From Panagrolaimus kolymaensis (Eukaryota > Nematoda > Chromadorea > Rhabditida > Panagrolaimidae): a stretch of 64,000 nt of DNA. Of this stretch, positions 38,286-51,959 are shown piece after piece. A program made the position numbers and the translations under genes. Every line of letters starts with the position of its first letter. Within the stretch, counting starts at the first letter, position 1. Location: positions 124,001 through 188,000 of the forward strand of contig JAJQJQ010000088.1 of NCBI GenBank assembly GCA_028622995.1, written 5' to 3'. Below the pieces are notes generated by a model that was not told the DNA's origin, did no database searches, and saw nothing but the letters and a program-made list of their open reading frames with translations.

Positions 38286-40760
38286 TTGCTTGCTTCATGG
38301 CAGCTTCGTCAAACCTTTAAAATGGTTTCAATTTTTGGAATAAAAAAATGTGTTAAAACTTTTTTTTTCTTTAATTTGATGAAAATCATTTATCTTTTTG
38401 ACACTGCCTCAATTTACAAGTTTATTTATTATAGACGTTGCTTGCTTCATGGCAGCTTCGTCAAACCTTTAAAATGGTTTCAATTTTTGGAATAAAAAAA
38501 TGTGTTAAAACTTTTTTTTTCTTTAATTTGATGAAAATCATTTATCTTTTGGACACTGCCTCAATTTACAAGTTTATTTATTATAGACGTTGCTTGCTTC
38601 ATGGCAGCTTCGTCAAACCTTTAAAATGGTTTCAATTTTTGGAATAAAAAAATGTGTTAAAACTTTTTTTTTCTTTAATTTGATGAAAATCATTTATCTT
38701 TTGGACACTGCCTCAATTTACAAGTTTATTTATTATAGACGTTGCTTGCTTCATGGCAGCTTCGTCAAACCTTTAAAATGGTTTCAATTTTTGGAATAAA
38801 AAAATGTGTTAAAACTTTTTTTTTCTTTAATTTGATGAAAATCATTTATCTTTTGGACACTGCCTCAATTTACAAGTTTATTTATTATAGACGTTGCTTG
38901 CTTCATGGCAGCTTCGTCAAACCTTTAAAATGGTTTCAATTTTTGGAATAAAAAAATGTGTTAAAACTTTTTTTTTCTTTAATTTGATGAAAATCATTTA
39001 TCTTTTGGACACTGCCTCAATTTACAAGTTTATTTATTATAGACGTTGCTTGCTTCATGGCAGCTTCGTCAAACCTTTAAAATGGTTTCAATTTTTGGAA
39101 TAAAAAAATGTGTTAAAACTTTTTTTTTCTTTAATTTGATGAAAATCATTTATCTTTTGGACACTGCCTCAATTTACAAGTTTATTTATTATAGACGTTG
39201 CTTTCTTCATGGCAGCTTCGTCAAACCTTTAAAATGGTTTCAATTTTTGGAATAAAAAAATGTGTTAAAACTTTTTTTTTCTTTAATTTGATGAAAATCA
39301 TTTATCTTTTGGACACTGCCTCTATTTACAAGTTTATTTATTATAGACGTTGCTTGCTTCATGGCAGCTTCATCAAACCAATAAAATAGTTTCAATTTCG
39401 GAATAAAAAAAAGTGTTAAAACTTTTTTTTTCTTTAATTTGTTGAAAATCATTTATCTTTTGGACACTGCCTCAATTTACAAGTTTATTTATTATAGACG
39501 TTGCTTTCTTCATGGCAGCTTCGTCAAACCTTTAAAATGGTTTCAATTTTTGGAATAAAAAAATGTGTTAAAACTTTTTTTTTCTTTAATTTGATGAAAA
39601 TCATTTATCTTTTTGACACTGCCTCAATTTACAAGTTTATTTATTATAGACGTTGCTTGCTTCATGGCAGCTTCGTCAAACCTTTAAAATGGTTTCAATT
39701 TTTGGAATAAAAAAATGTGTTAAAACTTTTTTTTTCTTTAATTTGATGAAAATCATTTATCTTTTGGACACTGCCTCAATTTACAAGTTTATTTATTATT
39801 GATGTTGCTTGCTTCATGGCAGCTTCGTCAAACCTTTAAAATGGTTTCAATTTTTGGAATAAAAAAAAGTGTTAAAACTTTTTTTCTTTTAATTCGATTA
39901 AAATAATTTCGATTTTGGACACTGCCTCAATTTACAAGTTTAATTATTATGGACGTTGCTTGCTTCATGGCAGCTTCATCAAACCAATAAAATAGTTTCA
40001 ATTTCGGAATAAAAAAAAGTGTTAAAACTTTTTTTTTCTTTAATTTGTTGAAAATCATTTATCTTTTGGACACTGCCTCAATTTACAAGTTTATTTATTA
40101 TAGACGTTGCTTGCTTCATGGCAGCTTCGTCAAACCTTTAAAATGGTTTCAATTTTTGGAATAAAAAAATGTGTTAAAACTTTTTTTTTCTTTAATTTGA
40201 TGAAAATCATTTATCTTTTGGACACTGCCTCAATTTACAAGTTTATTTATTATAGACGTTGCTTGCTTCATGGCAGCTTCGTCAAACCTTTAAAATGATT
40301 TCAATTTTTGGAATAAAAAAATGTGTTAAAACTTTTTTTTTCTTTAATTTGATGAAAATCATTTATCTTTTGGACACTGCCTCAATTTACAAGTTTATTT
40401 ATTATAGACGTTGCTTGCTTCATGGCAGCTTCGTCAAACCTTTAAAATGGTTTCAATTTTTGGAATAAAAAAATGTGTTAAAACTTTTTTTTTCTTTAAT
40501 TTGATGAAAATCATTTATCTTTTGGACACTGCCTCAATTTACAAGTTTATTTATTATGGACGTTGCTTGCTTCATGGCAGCTTCGTCAAACCTTTAAAAT
40601 GGTTTCAATTTTTGGAATAAAAAAATGTGTTAAAACTTTTTTTTTCTTTAATTTGATGAAAATCATTTATCTTTTGGACACTGCCTCAATTTACAAGTTT
40701 ATTTATTATAGACGTTGCTTGCTTCATGGCAGCTTCATCAAACCTTTAAAATGATTTCAA
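38286..40760 (+). repeat. Homogenised 152-bp (9-T) unit run
   Basis: Consecutive 9-T units with CGTCAAACCTTTAAAATGGTTTC start at 38286, 38438, 38590, 38742, 38894, 39046 and 39198, exactly 152 bp apart. After an interruption there are more at 39501, 40107, 40259, 40411 and 40563. TTTTTGACAC instead of TTTTGGACAC occurs in the units near 38395 and 39610. The core variant GCTTTCTTC occurs in the units near 39201 and 39504. These markers show local block copying inside the run. Confidence 0.85.
39796..39926 (+). repeat. Patch resembling the right-end E subfamily
   Basis: GATGTTGC replaces GACGTTGC at 39801. At 39886-39926 the arm reads CTTTTAATTCGATTAAAAT then AATTTCGATTTTGGACAC, D-like on the left and normal from GGACACTGCC. 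Both features are typical of the array beyond 62.6 kb and not of the surrounding 152-bp units. The arm at 63514-63554 has the same sequence. Confidence 0.75.
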
Positions 40761-40949
40761 TTTTTGGAATAAAAAAAAGTGTTAAAACTTTTTTTTCTTT
40801 AATTTGATGAAAATCATTTATCTTTTGGACACTGCCTCAATTTACAAGTTTATTTATTATAGACGTTGCTTGCTTCATGGCAGCTTCGTCAAACCTTTAA
40901 AATGGTTTCAATTATTGGAATAAAAAAAAGTGTTAAAACTTTTTTTTCT

Positions 40950-41013
40950 AAAATTCGATTAAAATAATTTCGATTTTAGACACTTATAGAATTTATGCGT
41001 TTAAATATTATGG
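40950..41013 (+). repeat. Diverged half-unit D, copy 2
   Basis: Same 64-base diverged arm as at 16014, with the CpG form TTTCGATTTT and CTTATAG. It opens the first copy of the 604-bp repeat. Confidence 0.9.
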
Positions 41014-41553
41014 ACGTTGCTTGCTTCATGGCAGCTTCATCAAACCTTTAAAATGATTTCAATTTTTGGAATAAAAAAAAGTGTTAAAACTTTTTTTTCT
41101 TTAATTTTATGAAAATCATTTTTCTTTTGGACACTGCCTCAATTTACAAGTTTATTTATTATAGACGTTGCTTGCTTCATGGCAGCTTCGTCAAACCTTT
41201 AAAATGGTTTCAATTTTTGGAATAAAAAAAAGTGTTAAAACTTTTTTTTCTTTAATTTGATGAAAATCATTTTTCTTTTGGACACTGCCTCAATTTACAA
41301 GTTTATTTATTATAGACGTTGCTTGCTTCATGGCAGCTTCGTCAAACCTTTAAAATGATTTCAATTTTTGGAATAAAAAAAAGTGTTAAAACTTTTTTTT
41401 CTTTAATTTGATGAAAATCATTTTTCTTTTGGACACTGCCTCAATTTACAAGTTTATTTATTATAGACGTTGCTTGCTTCATGGCAGCTTCGTCAAACCT
41501 TTAAAATGGTTTCAATTATTGGAATAAAAAAAAGTGTTAAAACTTTTTTTTCT

Positions 41554-41617
41554 AAAATTCGATTAAAATAATTTCGATTTTAGACACTTATAGAATTTAT
41601 GCGTTTAAATATTATGG
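41554..41617 (+). repeat. Diverged half-unit D, copy 3
   Basis: Same diverged arm, 604 bp after copy 2, CpG form retained. Confidence 0.9.
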
Positions 41618-42157
41618 ACGTTGCTTGCTTCATGGCAGCTTCATCAAACCTTTAAAATGATTTCAATTTTTGGAATAAAAAAAAGTGTTAAAACTTTTTT
41701 TTCTTTAATTTTATGAAAATCATTTTTCTTTTGGACACTGCCTCAATTTACAAGTTTATTTATTATAGACGTTGCTTGCTTCATGGCAGCTTCGTCAAAC
41801 CTTTAAAATGGTTTCAATTTTTGGAATAAAAAAAAGTGTTAAAACTTTTTTTTCTTTAATTTGATGAAAATCATTTTTCTTTTGGACACTGCCTCAATTT
41901 ACAAGTTTATTTATTATAGACGTTGCTTGCTTCATGGCAGCTTCGTCAAACCTTTAAAATGATTTCAATTTTTGGAATAAAAAAAAGTGTTAAAACTTTT
42001 TTTTCTTTAATTTGATGAAAATCATTTATCTTTTGGACACTGCCTCAATTTACAAGTTTATTTATTATAGACGTTGCTTGCTTCATGGCAGCTTCGTCAA
42101 ACCTTTAAAATGGTTTCAATTATTGGAATAAAAAAAAGTGTTAAAACTTTTTTTTCT

Positions 42158-42221
42158 AAAATTCGATTAAAATAATTTCGATTTTAGACACTTATAGAAT
42201 TTATGCGTTTAAATATTATGG
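42158..42221 (+). repeat. Diverged half-unit D, copy 4
   Basis: Same diverged arm, 604 bp after copy 3, CpG form retained. From here rightwards D copies carry TTTTGATTTT instead. Confidence 0.9.
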
Positions 42222-43064
42222 ACGTTGCTTGCTTCATGGCAGCTTCATCAAACCTTTAAAATGATTTCAATTTTTGGAATAAAAAAAAGTGTTAAAACTT
42301 TTTTTTCTTTAATTTTATGAAAATCATTTTTCTTTTGGACACTGCCTCAATTTACAAGTTTATTTATTATAGACGTTGCTTGCTTCATGGCAGCTTCGTC
42401 AAACCTTTAAAATGGTTTCAATTTTTGGAATAAAAAAAAGTGTTAAAACTTTTTTTTCTTTAATTTGATGAAAATCATTTTTCTTTTGGACACTGCCTCA
42501 ATTTACAAGTTTATTTATTATAGACGTTGCTTGCTTCATGGCAGCTTCGTCAAACCTTTAAAATGATTTCAATTTTTGGAATAAAAAAAAGTGTTAAAAC
42601 TTTTTTTTCTTTAATTTGATGAAAATCATTTTTCTTTTGGACACTGCCTCAATTTACAAGTTTATTTATTATAGACGTTGCTTGCTTCATGGCAGCTTCG
42701 TCAAACCTTTAAAATGGTTTCAATTTTTGGAATAAAAAAATGTGTTAAAACTTTTTTTTTCTTTAATTTGTTGAAAATCTTTTTTCTTTTGGACACTGCC
42801 TCAATTTACAAGTTTATTTATTATAGACGTTGCTTGCTTCATGGCAGCTTCGTCAAACCTTTAAAATGATTTCAATTTTTGGAATAAAAAAAAGTGTTAA
42901 AACTTTTTTTTCTTTAATTTGATGAAAATCATTTATCTTTTGGACACTGCCTCAATTTACAAGTTTATTTATTATAGACGTTGCTTGCTTCATGGCAGCT
43001 TCGTCAAACCTTTAAAATGGTTTCAATTTTTGGAATAAAAAAAAGTGTTAAAACTTTTTTTTCT

Positions 43065-43128
43065 AAAATTCGATTAAAATAATTTTGATTTTAGACACTT
43101 TTAGAATTTATGCGTTTAAATATTATGG
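43065..43128 (+). repeat. Diverged half-unit D, copy 5
   Basis: Diverged arm with TTTTGATTTT (CpG lost) and CTTTTAG in place of CTTATAG. The copy at 51238 shares both changes. Confidence 0.9.
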
Positions 43129-43668
43129 ACGTTGCTTGCTTCATGGCAGCTTCATCAAACCTTTAAAATGATTTCAATTTTTAGAATAAAAAAAAGTGTT
43201 AAAACTTTTTTTTCTTTAATTTGATGAAAATCATTTATCTTTTGGACACTGCCTCAATTTACAAGTTTATTTATTATAGACGTTGCTTGCTTCATGGCAG
43301 CTTCGTCAAACCTTTAAAATGATTTCAATTTTTGGAATAAAAAAAAGTGTTAAAACTTTTTTTTCTTTAATTTGATGAAAATCATTTTTCTTTTGGACAC
43401 TGCCTCAATTTACAAGTTTATTTATTATAGACGTTGCTTGCTTCATGGCAGCTTCGTCAAACCTTTAAAATGATTTCAATTTTTGGAATAAAAAAAAGTG
43501 TTAAAACTTTTTTTTCTTTAATTTGATGAAAATCATTTTTCTTTTGGACACTGCCTCAATTTACAAGTTTATTTATTATAGACGTTGCTTGCTTCATGGC
43601 AGCTTCGTCAAACCTTTAAAATGGTTTCAATTTTTGGAATAAAAAAAAGTGTTAAAACTTTTTTTTCT

Positions 43669-43732
43669 AAAATTCGATTAAAATAATTTTGATTTTAGAC
43701 ACTTATAGAATTTATGCGTTTAAATATTATGG
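43669..43732 (+). repeat. Diverged half-unit D, copy 6
   Basis: Diverged arm with TTTTGATTTT and CTTATAG. It is followed by a 9-T unit carrying CATC and TTTTGAACAC, then by another D copy 303 bp on. Confidence 0.9.
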
Positions 43733-43971
43733 ACGTTGCTTGCTTCATGGCAGCTTCATCAAACCTTTAAAATGATTTCAATTTTTGGAATAAAAAAATG
43801 TGTTAAAACTTTTTTTTTCTTTAATTTGTTGAAAATCTTTTTTCTTTTGAACACTGCCTCAATTTACAAGTTTATTTATTATAGACGTTGCTTGCTTCAT
43901 GGCAGCTTCGTCAAACCTTTAAAATGATTTCAATTTTTGGAATAAAAAAAAGTGTTAAAACTTTTTTTTCT

Positions 43972-44035
43972 AAAATTCGATTAAAATAATTTTGATTTTA
44001 GACACTTATAGAATTTATGCGTTTAAATATTATGG
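43972..44035 (+). repeat. Diverged half-unit D, copy 7
   Basis: Second D of a pair 303 bp apart (one D unit plus one 9-T unit), CpG lost. Confidence 0.9.
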
Positions 44036-47000
44036 ACGTTGCTTGCTTCATGGCAGCTTCATCAAACCTTTAAAATGATTTCAATTTTTGGAATAAAAAA
44101 AAGTGTTAAAACTTTTTTTTCTTTAATTTGATGAAAATCATTTATCTTTTGGACACTGCCTCAATTTACAAGTTTATTTATTATAGACGTTGCTTGCTTC
44201 ATGGCAGCTTCGTCAAACCTTTAAAATGATTTCAATTTTTGGAATAAAAAAAAGTGTTAAAACTTTTTTTTCTTTAATTTGATGAAAATCATTTTTCTTT
44301 TGGACACTGCCTCAATTTACAAGTTTATTTATTATAGACGTTGCTTGCTTCATGGCAGCTTCGTCAAACCTTTAAAATGGTTTCAATTTTTGGAATAAAA
44401 AAATGTGTTAAAACTTTTTTTTTCTTTAATTTGTTGAAAATCTTTTTTCTTTTGGACACTGCCTCAATTTACAAGTTTATTTATTATAGACGTTGCTTGC
44501 TTCATGGCAGCTTCGTCAAACCTTTAAAATGATTTCAATTTTTGGAATAAAAAAATGTGTTAAAACTTTTTTTTTCTTTAATTTGTTGAAAATCTTTTTT
44601 CTTTTGGACACTGCCTCAATTTACAAGTTTATTTATTATAGACGTTGCATGCTTCATGGCAGCTTCGTCAAACCTTTAAAATGATTTCAATTTTTGGAAT
44701 AAAAAAAAGTGTTAAAACTTTTTTTTCTTTAATTTGATGAAAATCATTTATCTTTTGGACACTGCCTCAATTTACAAGTTTATTTATTATAGACGTTGCT
44801 TGCTTCATGGCAGCTTCGTCAAACCTTTAAAATGATTTCAATTTTTGGAATAAAAAAAAGTGTTATAACTTTTTTTTCTTTAATTTGATGAAAATCATTT
44901 TTCTTTTGGACACTGCCTCAATTTACAAGTTTATTTATTATAGACGTTGCTTGCTTCATGGCAGCTTCGTCAAACCTTTAAAATGGTTTCAATTTTTGGA
45001 ATAAAAAAATGTGTTAAAACTTTTTTTTTCTTTAATTTGTTGAAAATCTTTTTTCTTTTGGACACTGCCTCAATTTACAAGTTTATTTATTATAGACGTT
45101 GCTTGCTTCATGGCAGCTTCGTCAAACCTTTAAAATGATTTCAATTTTTGGAATAAAAAAATGTGTTAAAACTTTTTTTTTCTTTAATTTGTTGAAAATC
45201 TTTTTTCTTTTGGACACTGCCTCAATTTACAAGTTTATTTATTATAGACGTTGCTTGCTTCATGGCAGCTTCGTCAAACCTTTAAAATGATTTCAATTTT
45301 TGGAATAAAAAAAAGTGTTAAAACTTTTTTTTCTTTAATTTGATGAAAATCATTTTTCTTTTGGACACTGCCTCAATTTACAAGTTTATTTATTATAGAC
45401 GTTGCTTGCTTCATGGCAGCTTCGTCAAACCTTTAAAATGGTTTCAATTTTTGGAATAAAAAAATGTGTTAAAACTTTTTTTTTCTTTAATTTGTTGAAA
45501 ATCTTTTTTCTTTTGGACACTGCCTCAATTTACAAGTTTATTTATTATAGACGTTGCTTGCTTCATGGCAGCTTCGTCAAACCTTTAAAATGATTTCAAT
45601 TTTTGGAATAAAAAAATGTGTTAAAACTTTTTTTTTCTTTAATTTGTTGAAAATCTTTTTTCTTTTGGACACTGCCTCAATTTACAAGTTTATTTATTAT
45701 AGACGTTGCTTGCTTCATGGCAGCTTCGTCAAACCTTTAAAATGATTTCAATTTTTGGAATAAAAAAAAGTGTTAAAACTTTTTTTTCTTTAATTTGATG
45801 AAAATCATTTTTCTTTTGGACACTGCCTCAATTTACAAGTTTATTTATTATAGACGTTGCTTGCTTCATGGCAGCTTCGTCAAACCTTTAAAATGATTTC
45901 AATTTTTGGAATAAAAAAAAGTGTTAAAACTTTTTTTTCTTTAATTTGATGAAAATCATTTATCTTTTGGACACTGCCTCAATTTACAAGTTTATTTATT
46001 ATAGACGTTGCTTGCTTCATGGCAGCTTCGTCAAACCTTTAAAATGGTTTCAATTTTTGGAATAAAAAAAAGTGTTAAAACTTTTTTTTCTTTAATTTGA
46101 TGAAAATCATTTTTCTTTTGGACACTGCCTCAATTTACAAGTTTATTTATTATAGACGTTGCTTGCTTCATGGCAGCTTCGTCAAACCTTTAAAATGGTT
46201 TCAATTTTTGGAATAAAAAAAAGTGTTAAAACTTTTTTTTCTTTAATTTGATGAAAATCATTTTTCTTTTGGACACTGCCTCAATTTACAAGTTTATTTA
46301 TTATAGACGTTGCTTGCTTCATGGCAGCTTCGTCAAACCTTTAAAATGATTTCAATTTTTGGAATAAAAAAAAGTGTTAAAACTTTTTTTTCTTTAATTT
46401 GATGAAAATCATTTTTCTTTTGGACACTGCCTCAATTTACAAGTTTATTTATTATAGACGTTGCTTGCTTCATGGCAGCTTCGTCAAACCTTTAAAATGG
46501 TTTCAATTTTTGGAATAAAAAAATGTGTTAAAACTTTTTTTTTCTTTAATTTGTTGAAAATCTTTTTTCTTTTGGACACTGCCTCAATTTACAAGTTTAT
46601 TTATTATAGACGTTGCTTGCTTCATGGCAGCTTCGTCAAACCTTTAAAATGATTTCAATTTTTGGAATAAAAAAAAGTGTTAAAACTTTTTTTTCTTTAA
46701 TTTGATGAAAATCATTTTTCTTTTGGACACTGCCTCAATTTACAAGTTTATTTATTATAGACGTTGCTTGCTTCATGGCAGCTTCGTCAAACCTTTAAAA
46801 TGATTTCAATTTTTGGAATAAAAAAAAGTGTTAAAACTTTTTTTTCTTTAATTTGATGAAAATCATTTATCTTTTGGACACTGCCTCAATTTACAAGTTT
46901 ATTTATTATAGACGTTGCTTGCTTCATGGCAGCTTCGTCAAACCTTTAAAATGGTTTCAATTTTTGGAATAAAAAAAAGTGTTAAAACTTTTTTTTCTTT

Positions 47001-50000
47001 AATTTGATGAAAATCATTTATCTTTTGGACACTGCCTCAATTTACAAGTTTATTTATTATAGACGTTGCTTGCTTCATGGCAGCTTCGTCAAACCTTTAA
47101 AATGGTTTCAATTTTTGGAATAAAAAAAAGTGTTAAAACTTTTTTTTCTTTAATTTGATGAAAATCATTTTTCTTTTGGACACTGCCTCAATTTACAAGT
47201 TTATTTATTATAGACGTTGCTTGCTTCATGGCAGCTTCGTCAAACCTTTAAAATGATTTCAATTTTTGGAATAAAAAAAAGTGTTAAAACTTTTTTTTCT
47301 TTAATTTGATGAAAATCATTTTTCTTTTGGACACTGCCTCAATTTACAAGTTTATTTATTATAGACGTTGCTTGCTTCATGGCAGCTTCGTCAAACCTTT
47401 AAAATGATTTCAATTTTTGGAATAAAAAAAAGTGTTAAAACTTTTTTTTCTTTAATTTGATGAAAATCATTTATCTTTTGGACACTGCCTCAATTTACAA
47501 GTTTATTTATTATAGACGTTGCTTGCTTCATGGCAGCTTCGTCAAACCTTTAAAATGGTTTCAATTTTTGGAATAAAAAAAAGTGTTAAAACTTTTTTTT
47601 CTTTAATTTGATGAAAATCATTTATCTTTTGGACACTGCCTCAATTTACAAGTTTATTTATTATAGACGTTGCTTGCTTCATGGCAGCTTCGTCAAACCT
47701 TTAAAATGGTTTCAATTTTTGGAATAAAAAAAAGTGTTAAAACTTTTTTTTCTTTAATTTGATGAAAATCATTTTTCTTTTGGACACTGCCTCAATTTAC
47801 AAGTTTATTTATTATAGACGTTGCTTGCTTCATGGCAGCTTCGTCAAACCTTTAAAATGATTTCAATTTTTGGAATAAAAAAAAGTGTTAAAACTTTTTT
47901 TTCTTTAATTTGATGAAAATCTTTTTTCTTTTGGACACTGCCTCAATTTACAAGTTTATTTATTATAGACGTTGCTTGCTTCATGGCAGCTTCGTCAAAC
48001 CTTTAAAATGATTTCAATTTTTGGAATAAAAAAAAGTGTTAAAACTTTTTTTTCTTTAATTTGATGAAAATCATTTTTCTTTTGGACACTGCCTCAATTT
48101 ACAAGTTTATTTATTATAGACGTTGCTTGCTTCATGGCAGCTTCGTCAAACCTTTAAAATGGTTTCAATTTTTGGAATAAAAAAATGTGTTAAAACTTTT
48201 TTTTTCTTTAATTTGTTGAAAATCTTTTTTCTTTTGGACACTGCCTCAATTTACAAGTTTATTTATTATAGACGTTGCTTGCTTCATGGCAGCTTCGTCA
48301 AACCTTTAAAATGATTTCAATTTTTGGAATAAAAAAAAGTGTTAAAACTTTTTTTTCTTTAATTTGATGAAAATCATTTATCTTTTGGACACTGCCTCAA
48401 TTTACAAGTTTATTTATTATAGACGTTGCTTGCTTCATGGCAGCTTCGTCAAACCTTTAAAATGATTTCAATTTTTGGAATAAAAAAATGTGTTAAAACT
48501 TTTTTTTTCTTTAATTTGTTGAAAATCTTTTTTCTTTTGGACACTGCCTCAATTTACAAGTTTATTTATTATAGACGTTGCTTGCTTCATGGCAGCTTCG
48601 TCAAACCTTTAAAATGATTTCAATTTTTGGAATAAAAAAAAGTGTTAAAACTTTTTTTTCTTTAATTTGATGAAAATCATTTATCTTTTGGACACTGCCT
48701 CAATTTACAAGTTTATTTATTATAGACGTTGCTTGCTTCATGGCAGCTTCGTCAAACCTTTAAAATGATTTCAATTTTTGGAATAAAAAAAAGTGTTAAA
48801 ACTTTTTTTTCTTTAATTTGATGAAAATCATTTATCTTTTGGACACTGCCTCAATTTACAAGTTTATTTATTATAGACGTTGCTTGCTTCATGGCAGCTT
48901 CGTCAAACCTTTAAAATGGTTTCAATTTTTGGAATAAAAAAAAGTGTTAAAACTTTTTTTTCTTTAATTTGATGAAAATCATTTTTCTTTTGGACACTGC
49001 CTCAATTTACAAGTTTATTTATTATAGACGTTGCTTGCTTCATGGCAGCTTCGTCAAACCTTTAAAATGATTTCAATTTTTGGAATAAAAAAATGTGTTA
49101 AAACTTTTTTTTTCTTTAATTTGTTGAAAATCTTTTTTCTTTTGGACACTGCCTCAATTTACAAGTTTATTTATTATAGACGTTGCTTGCTTCATGGCAG
49201 CTTCGTCAAACCTTTAAAATGGTTTCAATTTTTGGAATAAAAAAATGTGTTAAAACTTTTTTTTTCTTTAATTTGTTGAAAATCTTTTTTCTTTTGGACA
49301 CTGCCTCAATTTACAAGTTTATTTATTATAGACGTTGCTTGCTTCATGGCAGCTTCGTCAAACCTTTAAAATGGTTTCAATTTTTGGAATAAAAAAATGT
49401 GTTAAAACTTTTTTTTTCTTTAATTTGTTGAAAATCTTTTTTCTTTTGGACACTGCCTCAATTTACAAGTTTATTTATTATAGACGTTGCTTGCTTCATG
49501 GCAGCTTCGTCAAACCTTTAAAATGGTTTCAATTTTTGGAATAAAAAAATGTGTTAAAACTTTTTTTTTCTTTAATTTGTTGAAAATCTTTTTTCTTTTG
49601 GACACTGCCTCAATTTACAAGTTTATTTATTATAGACGTTGCTTGCTTCATGGCAGCTTCGTCAAACCTTTAAAATGGTTTCAATTTTTGGAATAAAAAA
49701 ATGTGTTAAAACTTTTTTTTTCTTTAATTTGTTGAAAATCTTTTTTCTTTTGGACACTGCCTCAATTTACAAGTTTATTTATTATAGACGTTGCTTGCTT
49801 CATGGCAGCTTCGTCAAACCTTTAAAATGATTTCAATTTTTGGAATAAAAAAAAGTGTTAAAACTTTTTTTTCTTTAATTTGATGAAAATCATTTATCTT
49901 TTGGACACTGCCTCAATTTACAAGTTTATTTATTATAGACGTTGCTTGCTTCATGGCAGCTTCGTCAAACCTTTAAAATGATTTCAATTTTTGGAATAAA

Positions 50001-51237
50001 AAAAAGTGTTAAAACTTTTTTTTCTTTAATTTGATGAAAATCATTTATCTTTTGGACACTGCCTCAATTTACAAGTTTATTTATTATAGACGTTGCTTGC
50101 TTCATGGCAGCTTCGTCAAACCTTTAAAATGATTTCAATTTTTGGAATAAAAAAATGTGTTAAAACTTTTTTTTTCTTTAATTTGTTGAAAATCTTTTTT
50201 CTTTTGGACACTGCCTCAATTTACAAGTTTATTTATTATAGACGTTGCTTGCTTCATGGCAGCTTCGTCAAACCTTTAAAATGGTTTCAATTTTTGGAAT
50301 AAAAAAATGTGTTAAAACTTTTTTTTTCTTTAATTTGTTGAAAATCTTTTTTCTTTTGGACACTGCCTCAATTTACAAGTTTATTTATTATAGACGTTGC
50401 TTGCTTCATGGCAGCTTCGTCAAACCTTTAAAATGATTTCAATTTTTGGAATAAAAAAAAGTGTTAAAACTTTTTTTTCTTTAATTTGATGAAAATCATT
50501 TATCTTTTGGACACTGCCTCAATTTACAAGTTTATTTATTATAGACGTTGCTTGCTTCATGGCAGCTTCGTCAAACCTTTAAAATGGTTTCAATTTTTGG
50601 AATAAAAAAATGTGTTAAAACTTTTTTTTTCTTTAATTTGTTGAAAATCTTTTTTCTTTTGGACACTGCCTCAATTTACAAGTTTATTTATTATAGACGT
50701 TGCTTGCTTCATGGCAGCTTCGTCAAACCTTTAAAATGATTTCAATTTTTGGAATAAAAAAAAGTGTTAAAACTTTTTTTTCTTTAATTTGATGAAAATC
50801 ATTTTTCTTTTGGACACTGCCTCAATTTACAAGTTTATTTATTATAGACGTTGCTTGCTTCATGGCAGCTTCGTCAAACCTTTAAAATGGTTTCAATTTT
50901 TGGAATAAAAAAATGTGTTAAAACTTTTTTTTTCTTTAATTTGTTGAAAATCTTTTTTCTTTTGGACACTGCCTCAATTTACAAGTTTATTTATTATAGA
51001 CGTTGCTTGCTTCATGGCAGCTTCGTCAAACCTTTAAAATGATTTCAATTTTTGGAATAAAAAAAAGTGTTAAAACTTTTTTTTCTTTAATTTGATGAAA
51101 ATCATTTATCTTTTGGACACTGCCTCAATTTACAAGTTTATTTATTATAGACGTTGCTTGCTTCATGGCAGCTTCGTCAAACCTTTAAAATGGTTTCAAT
51201 TTTTGGAATAAAAAAAAGTGTTAAAACTTTTTTTTCT

Positions 51238-51301
51238 AAAATTCGATTAAAATAATTTTGATTTTAGACACTTTTAGAATTTATGCGTTTAAATATTATG
51301 G
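51238..51301 (+). repeat. Diverged half-unit D, copy 8
   Basis: Diverged arm with TTTTGATTTT and CTTTTAG, like copy 5. It is joined to a CGTC core flank, whereas most D copies are followed by CATC. Confidence 0.9.
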
Positions 51302-51959
51302 ACGTTGCTTGCTTCATGGCAGCTTCGTCAAACCTTTAAAATGATTTCAATTTTTGGAATAAAAAAAAGTGTTAAAACTTTTTTTTCTTTAATTTGATGA
51401 AAATCATTTATCTTTTGGACACTGCCTCAATTTACAAGTTTATTTATTATAGACGTTGCTTGCTTCATGGCAGCTTCGTCAAACCTTTAAAATGATTTCA
51501 ATTTTTGGAATAAAAAAAAGTGTTAAAACTTTTTTTTTCTTTAATTTGTTGAAAATCTTTTTTCTTTTGGACACTGCCTCAATTTACAAGTTTATTTATT
51601 ATAGACGTTGCTTGCTTCATGGCAGCTTCGTCAAACCTTTAAAATGGTTTCAATTTTTGGAATAAAAAAATGTGTTAAAACTTTTTTTTCTTTAATTTGA
51701 TGAAAATCATTTTTCTTTTGGACACTGCCTCAATTTACAAGTTTATTTATTATAGACGTTGCTTGCTTCATGGCAGCTTCGTCAAACCTTTAAAATGGTT
51801 TCAATTTTTGGAATAAAAAAAAGTGTTAAAACTTTTTTTTTCTTTAATTTGTTGAAAATCTTTTTTCTTTTGGACACTGCCTCAATTTACAAGTTTATTT
51901 ATTATAGACGTTGCTTGCTTCATGGCAGCTTCGTCAAACCTTTAAAATGATTTCAATTT

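Larger units (their letters stand above)
40900..42700 (+). repeat. Four-unit (604-bp) repeat containing one D half-unit, three copies
   Basis: D half-units begin at 40950, 41554 and 42158, exactly 604 bp apart. Each is preceded by GGTTTCAATTATTGG. The deletion-free variant TTTAATTTTATGAAAATC follows one unit later near 41103, 41707 and 42311, again 604 bp apart. Each copy is D, F, F, F or TATC units. One arm differs between copies (CATTTATC near 42024, CATTTTTC in the equivalent earlier positions). Confidence 0.88.

Noticed and set aside
39240..39452. Minus-strand open frame of 70 codons
   Set aside because: It occurs once, spans two satellite units, and exists only because one unit lacks a base in TTTCAATTTCGG. 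It is low-complexity lysine and phenylalanine sequence, with no support as a gene.
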